Source of the DNA: Cerioporus squamosus
Taxonomy: Eukaryota > Basidiomycota > Agaricomycetes > Polyporales > Polyporaceae
DNA: 10,379 nucleotides
Direction: 5' to 3'
Assembly (NCBI GenBank): GCA_022592435.1
Contig: JABYQS010000973.1
Coordinates: 1-10,379 of the forward strand
The translations under genes and the position numbers were made by a program. Positions within the stretch are counted from its first letter, which is position 1. Each line of letters begins with the position of its first letter. Below the pieces are notes generated by a model. It saw only the letters and a list, made by a program, of their open reading frames with translations, made no database searches and had not been told where the DNA came from. Below are positions 1-8,568 of this stretch, piece by piece.

Positions 1-854
1 TGCGAGTGGAGGATTTGGTAGCGAATGCGGATTTGTTGTAGGGCGTATAGTAGTACTTAACATCTGTTCCCACATTTGCGCCGAATTTATGTTTCGAAGG
101 TTGACTTCCCCCTGGTGCAAGCGAAGGGCAGTCAGTATCACTGGTTCAAGGGCTGTGGATCATCGCATTGGACGCTCTTCACGATCGGTATCGGTTTGAG
201 AGCCTGGTTGAGCTTGCAGGAGAGGGCTGCGAACGGAATGTCCGAGGTTGTTCGGGACTTCGGGTAAGTAGAGCTTGATGGATGCCAGTCCTAGATGAGC
301 GAGAAGTTACATAGTACGATTGCTCAGATCTCTCGTCGGCACTGTCCCAGAATTCTGGTTGCTAGGCGCGTCGCGGGTAACAGAACTTGTCGTCTATAGT
401 ACTGGTTCATTGACATGCTAGTGTTCTCGTCGGTTGATCATTGACTTATGCATGATGCATATCTCCCGTACTCATACTCTGGTCACTCGATAGTGAGATG
501 TCTGAGAGTGCCCACTACTGTAGTAAGTACTGCAGGCCTCAGTCTAGCGACGCGTTCTGATCGACGTCTGCGCGACGCGACTGTCAATAATATCATATGA
601 CCGCGTGGTCAACATCATTTAAGCGCGGAAGGAGAGCAACCTGGGCCCTCGGAGGACGAGGACTCCTCTGCTCGTGCTTACTGTACCGAAGTCGACCAAT
701 GCATCGACGTTCACATCATTCCTATTGACTCTTGACCGCTTGAGCTCTCTCCCTCTTCCCATTCTACCGGCACCATCAACTCAGTACTGCGAGCTGCGCA
801 GACGAGGCTGCCGAATCAATCACTCTCTAGATCCTGAGTGCCCGCTTCTGGAGG
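1..854. other. Gene-poor left flank; probable upstream region of the F-box gene
   Basis: I see no confident gene here. A short + strand frame at 3-41 reads RVEDLVANADLL and stops at TAG; it could be the C-terminus of a gene lying to the left, but twelve residues cannot prove this. The open frame at about 61-267 (+) has no ATG, ends at a GTAAGT that resembles a splice donor, and matches no family I know. From about 280 to 854 every frame is broken and the DNA is less GC-rich than the coding parts, as expected for a fungal intergenic region. It must contain the promoter of the gene starting at 855; I find no clear TATA box. Confidence 0.5.
447..461. repeat. Perfect 7-bp inverted repeat around one base
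   Basis: The sequence TATGCAT-G-ATGCATA is a perfect interrupted palindrome lying about 400 bp upstream of the F-box gene start. A smaller hairpin-like repeat, TCACT-CGAT-AGTGA, follows at 483-496. Either could bind a dimeric regulator or be chance; nothing else in the sequence supports a function. Confidence 0.4.
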
Positions 855-2885
855 ATGGACTTAGACTCGGACACGCATCCTGGTATAGAGGAGGTCGCTC
901 GGAGAGTAGCAGAGATGCCAATAATGGAGACAGAGTATGTTCTTGTATCGTTGACGTACACGCGGAGTACTCATGCCGCGATGCTTGTGGCCATCGTGTA
1001 AAGGCTGCAACGCCAGCTGAGGGAGAATATCGCATTTCACTCCCAAGAAGCATCCCAGCTGAAGAGCCTGCTCAACAGTCGTCTACCGATTGCCAAGCTT
1101 CCCCCTGAAATCCTCTCCGACGTGTTCCTGATACAGGCAGCCGCGCTGCGCCAGGAGAGAGTGGTGTTGCATACCACTTCGAAGGCCGGGGACCTCGACA
1201 TCCACAAGTCCTTTTATCGGTGGCTGAACGTCTCCCACGTATGCCGTCACTGGCGCGATGTCGCACTCAAATGCGCAAACCTGTGGACTTGGGCCGCGTT
1301 CGAAGAGCGCATTGACGAATACTTCATCGACGGCCTTCTGAAGCGTTCTCTGACTCTTCCGCTCACCTACGTCCACACCATCAATGCCGGCAGCCACTGC
1401 CCTTCATGCATCAGCATGGACGGCTTCTACCAGGCCGGATGGTCCGGACTCGACTTACTGGCCAAGTGGCTTCCTCGTATCCGGGACCTGTCAGTCTTCA
1501 TCGAAAGGGATGACTTTGAGGACATGTGGCAAGAGCTGGAGGAGCCGGACGTTCCTGTCCTTGAGAACCTGCGGATAGAGGCAGTTGGATCGGCACGCAT
1601 TCGTAGGGAGGACGATGGTGCGACCGTCGTATTGGAGGACGACGCGTTCCAAACCCCATTGCCGTCTCTGCGTTCGCTCACACTCAAGCACATACAGTTC
1701 GGCTTGATGCATACCCTCCTACATGTCTCGCCGTCGTTGCGCCACCTTGAGATCACCTCCTGCCTCTGCGCGACGGACAACAATGTTCCGCTTTTTGGCG
1801 ATTTCCTCCAAGTGCTCCACGACCTGCCCAACCTGGAGACCCTCAAACTCGACTGGTCTCTGCAGGATATGGATGCAGAAGGCCGTTACACGATTCCACC
1901 CCTCACGCATCTGAGACTGTTGTGGGTGTCTTCACGTCCCGGCTTTCTCGTGACTCTCATCCGTTACCTCGACCTCCCCCGCAAACCCGCGACGACAGTA
2001 CACTACCAGTATACGGAAGATGATAACATCGAGGACGACGAAGACCTTGATGACATGGATGCGGCGCTCAAGGTTTCGCTTCTCAGCTTGTTCAAGCAGC
2101 GATCCCCCTCGTCAATCGCATACGGCGCACAAAGTCCAACAAACCCAGTGGACGATCAGGTATTCACCTCTTGCCGAGTCTGGGCGGGCGAGCGGACCTC
2201 CACAGGCGCGGCCGTTGACGGGAGCCTTCAGCACTCGCCATCGGCTGGCTCTAGTCTGGAGCTGGACAACGTCCCGCCTCGCCTCATCTATGAAGACGCC
2301 AAAAGCGATCGTTTCTGGGTTATCCCAGCAGAGGACGTCGCCCGACGCTTCGCGTTGTCGAACGTGGAAACCGTGCATCTCACCGAGTGGGACGATGAAG
2401 CCTGCGACCTGAGCTGGGACAGGTGGCTCGAGGATGCATGCAATGCAACTACACTACGGATGACTGGCACGGCCGTTAGTGGACTAAAGGCTATTTTCCC
2501 GGATGCCCCTGGACGTAACGCTGCCATGGATCCGATGGAGCTCGACGGCGCTGACGCAGCTCCCGTGGATTCTGGCCAGGTTGCGAGGGGTGGTCCCACC
2601 GCATCCCGTGTCATCTTCCCCAACCTCCGTGTCCTTCAGTTCGTGGACGTCGAACTATACCATGGTCGACTCGACCAGGATCGTTGGTTAAGCCCCCACT
2701 TACTTGTCACGGGCCTGCGTCTTCGTCGGCAGCAGCGTGCTCTCGATCTTCTGCGCGTGGAATTCATGGGATGTCGCTCTACCGACCAGGAACTCACGCA
2801 GCTCTCGTCCCTTCTGACCGAAGGATTGGTTTCGGAATTGCGCTGGGATGGGCGACCGTTGAAATTGCCTACACCGTCCTCTTAG
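855..2885 (+). CDS. F-box-like/LRR protein (putative SCF adaptor), two exons
   Basis: Exons 855-934 and 1004-2885, joined across a 69-nt intron (GTATGT donor at 935, AG at 1002-1003), encode 653 aa. ATG 855 is the first in frame after a TAG at 828. The spliced join gives ETELQRQLRENIAFHSQEA, a leading helix, followed by an F-box-like motif at about residues 55-68 (KLPPEILSDVF), and VSHVCRHWRDVALKCANLW at about 103-121, the usual second half of basidiomycete F-box-like domains. Residues about 200-290 have irregular leucine-rich segments (LRSLTLKHI, LRHLEITSC, LETLKLDW), and an acidic loop (EDDNIEDDEDLDD) follows near 365-378. Known role of the family: the F-box contacts Skp1 in SCF ubiquitin ligases while the repeats choose a substrate. 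The substrate cannot be predicted, and many mushroom F-box genes are fast-evolving and untested. The exon-2 frame is unbroken over 1.9 kb. The domain call is firm and the intron is well supported; the SCF role is inference. Confidence 0.87.
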
Positions 2886-3359
2886 ATCGATGATTGCCCA
2901 CACATGTACTCCAGTGACCTCCAGTGACCCTTTTCATGCTCCTCGATCTATTCTACGTCTACATTTGCTGTTTCTCTACCAGCATGGTTATTCTTTTAAC
3001 ACTACATCCTTACTTTCGTCCCACTTATACCCTAGATACATATAAACGGAACATTGCGCCAGCTGCAGTACTCGTACGACCATCGCTCATGTGATGTAGC
3101 AGTAACTCCCGAAGGTAATATTTTCCACTCGACCGAACTCCGAACGGCCGTGGACGAGCTGGGGCGAGTATGTAACGGAGCACGTCCATCGAAAGCAGAT
3201 ACGTTGGGGCAGGTTAGGACGGCCAGCCGAAATTCGTGCAGAACCCAACACAATCGTCCACTTTACAATCCATTCCAATACGTTACGCAAGCTATCCTAC
3301 ATCGCATCCTCGATCCCGTGTGTACACCAGTCACTCCAACCGTAGCATACCCACCCAAT
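2886..3359. other. Convergent spacer between the F-box and HERP-like genes
   Basis: The two flanking genes end facing each other, so this 474-bp stretch should hold both 3' untranslated regions and polyadenylation sites. It is AT-richer than the genes and has T-rich runs at about 2965-3015 and an ATAAAC at about 3042. The + strand open frame that begins at about 3054 runs into the antisense of the HERP-like last exon and shows no coding character; I do not call it. Confidence 0.5.
2911..2930. repeat. Two tandem copies of a 10-bp unit
   Basis: CCAGTGACCT is followed directly by CCAGTGACCC, just after the F-box stop codon. Two copies is the minimum for a tandem repeat. It lies in the probable 3' UTR and is most likely replication slippage with no function. 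Confidence 0.5.
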
Positions 3360-5115
3360 CTACGGGTCGTCCACCCACTCCGTGTACTGCACCCTCTGGA
3401 TGTACTCCTTCAGCCACGCCGGCCGCCTCTCATGCCGCTGTACCATCTGCATCCTCGCCTGTGTCCTCGCCTCTTCCTCCTCGGTCCTCGTCTGACCCTC
3501 CTGGCGCTCCGCGTTCTCCTGCTCCACCGCCTCCCGCGCGTTCGCCTCCGTCCGAATGTTCCCCTCCCTCCGCCTGAGCGCCGCCCGACGGCGGTCCCAC
3601 GCGGCAGGGTGCAGGCTCATGAAGAACAGCGTGACGAACATCTTCGCCTTCTGGCCAAACGTCGGCGGCGGCGCGGGCACGTCGCTGTTCAACATCGCGT
3701 CCTCCGCGGCAAGGTTCATAGTGGCCATGCGGTCCAGGATGATGTTCAGGCCTGACCTGCCCGCGGCCGGGCCTGGGACACCTGGGACAACGCCGTTGAC
3801 GTTTGGTGCAGCAGCAGCACCAGCGGCTGCCGGCCGCCCGGCTGCAGGAGGTGCGTTGGGTGCTGCAGGGTTGGCAGCGCCGTCCGCGCCACGCTCTCCG
3901 TCGTTGAGCACCATGCGCATAGCGTTCCACGCCTCGTACAGTATCCATACACTGAGCAGGAGGCCGAACAGCGGTCTCTTGGATGGAGAGAAGAAGTAGA
4001 GGAGCAGGAGGGTGCGGAACGCGAGCATCATGAGAGGCACCATCAGCGCCCGCATTGGAATAGCTCGAATCTCTGCCCCTCCTGCCCCCGGAGCAGCGAG
4101 CGGGTTGGGAGCGTTCGGATCGTTGGGGTTGACGTTGGCGGCAGGATTGTGGGCTACGCGGAGAGCAGGCAGGCCGAGCTGCTGGAGGCGCTGGTTGAGG
4201 TTAGTGGCAGTGGCGTAGGTCTGTGGAGGGTAGGGTGCGACGGGAACATAGAGCATGGGGTCGTTCGCCATTGCTAGGATGGGGAAAGTGTATGATAGCA
4301 CTCGGACGGCGTGCAATTGAGCAGGTGTCGGGGTAGCTCCAGGCGTTGCAAGTTGGAGATACGGGAAACCCCTTCCGGCTACCCGTGAGCAGTGCGCATT
4401 GGGTAGGTGTACACAGTACTCACTCTATGGTCACCGTCTGATAGACAGCACCCTGTTCTCCGCTTCCGGACGGGAAAGGCTCGTCAAATACGCTGGGCCA
4501 GGACCATCCTTTACTGCGATAGAGAGCTTGAGCCGCTGCGCGCCATGTCTCGAGCTCGTTGATGGATGGTTGCGTAGGAAGAGCCACGGCACCCGCCGAT
4601 AAGACACCCAAGGCCAGGTTGTGCATGTACTGGATGTATGCCACAGACGGGAAAGGGGCATGAGAGTACGCAGGAGGAGCCGGTGATGGACGTGGCTGAT
4701 AGGTCGGGGTGGGCATAGGCTGTCTAGCAGAGTGACGGGGTTGCGTAGGTGTAGGGCGAGACTCGGGGACAGGGGACGAAGTGGGCGCAGGAACGAAGGC
4801 CTTTGGCGGAGCAGACGTCCAAGCAGAAGGATGCACGGCCAAGTGAATGACTCGGGAGTCCTCCGGCTACATGGAACAGTTACCACTGCAATTGCGCATG
4901 GGCATCCTGAACGAACGCACCTTCCAAACCTCCTCAACCTTCTCTTGGTCCTTCAGGAAGCGACCCCTCCAGATGAGCCGCTGGCCCGCTGGGTTCGGGC
5001 AGCCGGGGCAGACCTTGGCGATCTCGTGCTTGACATCGCGGATGGTCGACGATGGTGGGACTTGGATTTCAAAGGAATGGGAATACGCCGGGAGCTCAAC
5101 TCGCACAGAAGACAT
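3360..5115 (-). CDS. HERP/Usa1-like ERAD membrane protein, three exons
   Basis: Exons on the minus strand are 5115-4921, 4866-4424 and 4371-3360 (introns 54 and 52 nt, donors GTGCGT and GTGAGT), giving 549 aa. ATG 5115 is the only ATG in its open frame. Residues 4-76 are a ubiquitin-like fold (VKHEIAKVCPGCPNPAGQRL, then LIWRGRFLKDQ, then VIHLAVHP) split by intron 1. A Pro-rich linker follows, then AYIQYMHNLALGVLSAGA at 141-158, which resembles the YMQYLAA stretch of animal HERP. Two hydrophobic segments at about 321-341 and 346-362 form the expected membrane hairpin, and FVTLFFMSLHP at 458-468 corresponds to the FKTFFASLLP element of HERP. The C-terminus from 473 is a charged helix beyond the animal protein's end. 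Known role: HERP and yeast Usa1 scaffold the Hrd1 ubiquitin ligase in ER-associated degradation, with the ubiquitin-like domain in the cytosol. The domain lacks a C-terminal Gly-Gly, so it is not a conjugatable modifier. The family call is strong; the exact partners are inferred. Confidence 0.88.
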
Positions 5116-5669
5116 GAAGTTGACTAGAATACCAGAAGCAGAGACAGAGCAATTAAGCTTGCCTAGGCGCAGTGGGAAGAGATGAGAGTACTGTGAACCG
5201 CTGTGGACGCTATGCACAGCGACTTGCGGAGGTGACACGACTGACAAGCGCCGGCCCGCACTGCGCAACGTGGACCCGTCATCATCGTGGGCAAGTGTGA
5301 CGGCAAACGTGTCACAACTTATTGACCCCCCATCCAGGCCGCCGAGAGTCCGGTCGGAGTGACCAATATCCACGCACCTTTGCTCTTCGGAGAGCTTATA
5401 CACCAACAAGTCATGCTGTAATAGGTGGACGGATGTCAGGCTCCCGGTGCGAGTATGTGTCACTGCGCCCCCAGCGCCGACCGGGGATACTTATCGACGA
5501 CTCGGATGTTGATTCACTTCTGGGTGCCCGCTCAGGCAACCAGTCACATAGTAGAAATCGATGTCACTACTTAGCTAGTATGCTAGGACGCAGGGTGGTT
5601 ACACCATGGCCAGCTGCCTGCTTAGGCCAAGGAGGATGCATACGAGTGCGATGGCCACTGAGACGACCC

Positions 5670-5677
5670 TGACGTCA
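5670..5677. promoter_or_regulatory. Perfect CRE-type palindrome TGACGTCA
   Basis: This eight-base palindrome is the consensus site for ATF/CREB-type bZIP factors, which in fungi include stress regulators of the Atf1 class. It sits about 316 bp upstream of the DJ-1-like ATG and about 555 bp upstream of the HERP-like ATG, so it could serve either or both. A given 8-mer is expected by chance roughly once per 65 kb, so finding one in this 877-bp promoter is suggestive, not decisive. Confidence 0.4.
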
Positions 5678-5900
5678 TTCCCAGAGTTCAGCCTACATCC
5701 AAGTGTGTTCTCACCAAAACGCTCTGTAATCCTGGCATGCATGTGCGTATGGATGAGGACATCGATCCAACGTAGACATTGCTCGGTCTTTCTGTCATGT
5801 TCTTCGCACCCCGACCGGCTCAAGGAATCATGCACTCCCGGTATCCCACCAAGCTCTGCATCGGCAACGCAAATCGGCGATATCGTCATACTTCGCCTGG

Positions 5901-5908
5901 TATATAAG
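5901..5908 (+). promoter_or_regulatory. TATA box of the DJ-1-like gene
   Basis: TATATAAG lies 92 bp before the ATG at 5993, in the right range for a fungal TATA element with a short leader. A pyrimidine-rich stretch (CCCTACCACTCTCACA) follows at about 5945-5960, a common setting for fungal transcription starts. It is the clearest core promoter in the window and fits an inducible gene. Confidence 0.7.
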
Positions 5909-5992
5909 ACGGCCGCCGCCGCGGGCCCTCCGAACCACATCGATCCCTACCACTCTCACAAGCCCTCAACGTACTAGACGTTCTCCAACATC

Positions 5993-6969
5993 ATGCCCAA
6001 GCGTATCCTCTTCGTCTTCACCTCCGCTGACAAAACCCTGACCGGTGCTCAGACCGTGAGTGCTCTCCTACATGCCGCGTTCGCGACGCGTCTCGCTCAC
6101 GCGCGTCCTTCTCAGGGCTGGTACCTCCCGGAGGCCGCACACCCATACTATGGTACGTCCTCCGCAACGCTCGACTCTGGTGGGTGTAGGAGAGTACAGT
6201 ATCTCACGCAACGCACGTCCACAGTCCTCGCTCCGAAATACGACATCGACTTCGCGTCCCCCAAGGGCGCCAACCCGCCCGTAGACGAATCCAGCGTGCA
6301 GAACTTCAAGGACGACGTCGGCTTCCTCTCCGACGAGACCGTCAAGCAGAAGTTCGCGAACGCGAAGAAGCTTTCGGACGTCAAGGTCACCGACTATGAC
6401 GCCATCTTCTATGTCGGCGGCCACGGGCCCGTGATTGACCTTGCCCAGGACCCTGTGAACGCCAAGGTCGCGTCGGAGGTGAGTATCAACCTTGCCAATC
6501 TATGGGGGTGAGCGAGGATTGTAACGCGAAGGATTGTAGTTCTTCCAAGCGGGAAAGATTACCTCCGCAGTGTGCCATGGACCTGCGGCGCTCGTGGGCG
6601 CGAAGGACGCGAACGGCGAAAGCATCTTCAAGGGCAGGCGCGCGACCTCCTTCACGAACGTTGAGGAGGAGCAGGTGAACAAGGTCAAGGTATGCTCCAG
6701 CTTGCTATGTGTTGGGTCGCCACATTCTGATCCAGTACAGGACATTCCGTTCCTTGTCGAGTCGCGCATTGCTGAGCTCGGCGGCAAGTTCGAGAAGGCA
6801 CCTGAGCCGTGGGGCGTAAGTGCAATCCCGATACGCGACGTAGACGCACACTCACCTTTGCATTGCATACCAGGCTCATGTCGTCGTCGATGGCATCTTG
6901 ATTACGGGCCAGAACCCGGCGTCGGCAAAGGGCGTCGGGGAGGCTATTGACAAGGCTTTGTCTTCGTGA
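5993..6969 (+). CDS. DJ-1/PfpI family protein, Hsp31-like, six exons
   Basis: Exons 5993-6055, 6116-6152, 6225-6478, 6540-6689, 6741-6815 and 6874-6969 give 224 aa; all five introns are GT-AG (60, 72, 61, 51 and 58 nt) and all phases close. Residues 1-21 (MPKRILFVFTSADKTLTGAQT) form the first strand of the Rossmann-like fold. The 37-nt exon 2 encodes GWYLPEAAHPYY with Glu27 at the position of the active-site acid. DIDFASPKG (41-49) and YVGGHGP (96-102) are family motifs, and VCHGPAAL (129-136) is the nucleophile elbow with Cys130-His131. The end, VVVDGILITGQNPASAKG (196-213), is typical of Hsp31-type members. Known role: Hsp31 proteins detoxify methylglyoxal without glutathione (glyoxalase III) and act in oxidative and heat stress, mostly in the cytosol. 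Length matches yeast Hsp31 (about 237 aa). The family and catalytic residues are clear; glyoxalase activity is inferred. The TATA box upstream suggests inducible expression. Confidence 0.93.
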
Positions 6970-7132
6970 AGGAGAGATACCGAGAAGCACCTGTAACCTG
7001 TAATTGTAGCAGTCATGTATGATCAACGACATACCGCATAAATGAACGCGCATCGTGAGCGGCCTTCAGACTGGGTGCAGCATCTGAAGGTAAGAGCGCT
7101 GAGGTACAGATTACACGGTTGGGAATACACAG
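6970..7132. other. Convergent spacer between the DJ-1-like and snRNP genes
   Basis: Only 163 bp separate the two stop codons, so the 3' untranslated regions probably abut or overlap. An ATAAAT at about 7038 could serve as a polyadenylation signal for the + strand gene. No gene fits here. Confidence 0.45.
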
Positions 7133-8119
7133 CTAGATATACGAAACAGACATCACCCATCCCTTCTTGAGTGTGAAGCCATCGAGAGCCTCTTTTGCAA
7201 CGGACGCCAGGTCGGGCGAGTCGAACATCACATACGCCATCTTCACTCGCTGTCCACTTGCGTTTGGTGTCGGTGATGGCACGACCGATACCGAGTGGAA
7301 ACCTTGGTACCTGACAGACGACATCAGCGTGACCGAGCTTCTATGGGAGGCTGATACGTACTGCTGGAAGAGTACCGCTAATACATCGTCCGTGACCTCT
7401 TGTGGTAGGTTGAGGCACATCAGCCGCGCAGATTGCTGCTGTATCGCGGACGGTATCTGGCCTGAATCGCCCGTACGTGAGCCTCGTGCGAGCCGAGAAC
7501 TGAATACAGACTGCGCACCATTTGCGGAGCCACTTGGTCTTGCGACCTCCTCATCATCCTCGATCTCCATCTCCTCGTCGTCGTCATCGTCGTTGTCCTT
7601 CTCCGTCCGCTCGCGCTTGACCTCGCGCGCATCCTCGTCCATCCGATCGTCCCTCTGCCGCTTCTCGCCTGCACCATTCGCGCCTGCAGCGGCCGCTGCG
7701 AGCCTGCCGTTCGGCGCGTCCTTGACATGGATGGACGTCGGGGGCACGAAGTCGGGGTCCTCTCTCCGGAGGGTGGCGTACGACTTGGTCTTTGCGTACT
7801 CGATGTGCTGTGGTGGGCCGCGGGCGGCGGGGCGTTCGCATCAAAGGGGCACAGATGCAAGCAGCACTTGAGACGGACGGCGCACCATTGGCTTATCGTA
7901 GAAGACCATACCTTCGCAGCCGCGCATGGCGGCCGTCGCCCCCGCGAGGTCGGTGAAGACGACGAACGCCTGCCCCTTCATTTTGGGGCCCTTGAGGGCG
8001 ACGACGTCGAGGATGCGCCCATAGGTCGTGAAGAGCGCGAAGAGCTGGGCGCGGAGCTCGTCCTTCTTGACCTTGTCGTTGAGGTTTTTGATGTAGAGCG
8101 TCGTGTTCGGCTGGGACAT
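7133..8119 (-). CDS. U1A/U2B''-family spliceosomal snRNP protein, three exons
   Basis: Minus-strand exons 8119-7886, 7807-7362 and 7310-7133 give 285 aa; introns are 78 nt (GTGCGC) and 51 nt (GTACGT). ATG 8119 has CAGCC before it, a good initiation context. RRM1 (residues 7-85) has RNP2 LYIKNL (8-13) and RNP1 KGQAFVVF (48-55), followed by FYDKPMHIEYAKTKS across the first junction, a hallmark of the U1A/U2B''/SNF group. The loop VVALKGPKMKGQAF resembles U2B'' (VALKTMKMRGQAF) more than U1A, so the U2 assignment is favoured. The linker (about 110-200) is Ala/Gly-rich, then basic (EKRQRDD, VKRERTEK), then strongly acidic (DNDDDDDEEMEIEDDEE, 149-165). RRM2 (about 205-285) begins LMCLNLPQEVTDDVLAVLF and continues QQYQGFHSVSVVPS across intron 2. 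Known role: binds a U1 or U2 snRNA stem-loop, in U2 with U2A'. The family is certain; U1 versus U2 is inferred, and one protein may serve both. Confidence 0.93.
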
Positions 8120-8568
8120 GGCTGCGTAGAGAGGACCAGGACCAGGACAGGGAACGCAGGACGGAGGCCGGGCAGGAAGCAGGCGAGCTGGAGGACGTGC
8201 AGAGGCACGCGTCGACTCGCAGAACGTTGGTGCAGGCGGGCGCTCTGGGCGCTCCCACGCGAGCGGGAAGCGCAAGAGACGCCGGGTGCAATATCGTGCG
8301 CGCAAAAAAGGCCAGCGCGTTTCGGAATCAGCGACGACTGCACGGCCAGCCAGCCTGCTGCCCCCAGAGCCCGTCGACCAGCGCTGCTGTCCTCCTCTTC
8401 CTCCACGACCACCACCCCGTCGCCCGCCCCGCCCCGCTCTCCCCCCGCGCGACGACACGCTCCGCCCAAGCGTCGCGTACCCCGGCCCCCGCAACTGCGC
8501 TACCCGCGTCCCGCCCTCCCGACGCTATTTCATGACCTGCTGACGTGACAACCTCTATACCATCTGTC
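8120..8568. promoter_or_regulatory. Divergent GC-rich promoter of the snRNP and ceramide synthase genes
   Basis: The two ATGs lie 449 bp apart and point outwards. No TATA box is visible. The + strand carries a long pyrimidine-rich tract at about 8386-8450 (runs such as GTCCTCCTCTTCCTCC and CTCTCCCCCC), typical of constitutive fungal promoters. The bases just before the ceramide synthase ATG include TGACGTGA at 8541-8548, which resembles a bZIP/UPR element but probably lies within the 5' leader. The minus-strand frame of the snRNP gene stays open upstream to 8494 and reads Arg/Gly-rich, but it has no ATG. Confidence 0.65.

Larger units (their letters stand above)
5116..5992. promoter_or_regulatory. 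Divergent promoter region, HERP-like (-) and DJ-1-like (+)
   Basis: This 877-bp stretch lies between two start codons pointing outwards, so it must carry the promoters of both genes. It contains a TATA box near the DJ-1-like gene (5901-5908), a perfect TGACGTCA at 5670-5677, and a CCAAT pentamer at 5363-5367. The minus-strand frame of the HERP-like gene stays open upstream of its ATG to about 5463 but contains no other ATG, so I treat it as 5' leader. No other gene is evident. Confidence 0.7.

Noticed and set aside
61..267. Open frame of about 63-69 codons near the left edge
   Set aside because: It has no ATG, no recognisable domain and only a donor-like end. It may be an exon fragment, but the evidence is too thin.
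3054..3755. Long + strand open frame of 233 codons
   Set aside because: It begins without an ATG, and most of it is antisense to the HERP-like last exon. Its Pro/Arg/Leu-rich composition is what antisense of Ala/Arg/Glu-rich coding DNA gives.
5116..5463. 116-codon upstream extension of the HERP-like protein
   Set aside because: It has no ATG, and ubiquitin-like domains of this family start near the N-terminus. A non-AUG start cannot be excluded but is not supported.
7167..7871. + strand open frame of 234 codons with a Ser-rich run
   Set aside because: It is antisense to the snRNP protein; the Ser run is the reverse complement of the acidic Asp/Glu codons.
8120..8494. Arg/Gly-rich upstream extension of the snRNP protein
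   Set aside because: The frame is open, but there is no ATG in it and family members start just before RRM1. GC-rich promoter DNA often lacks stops.
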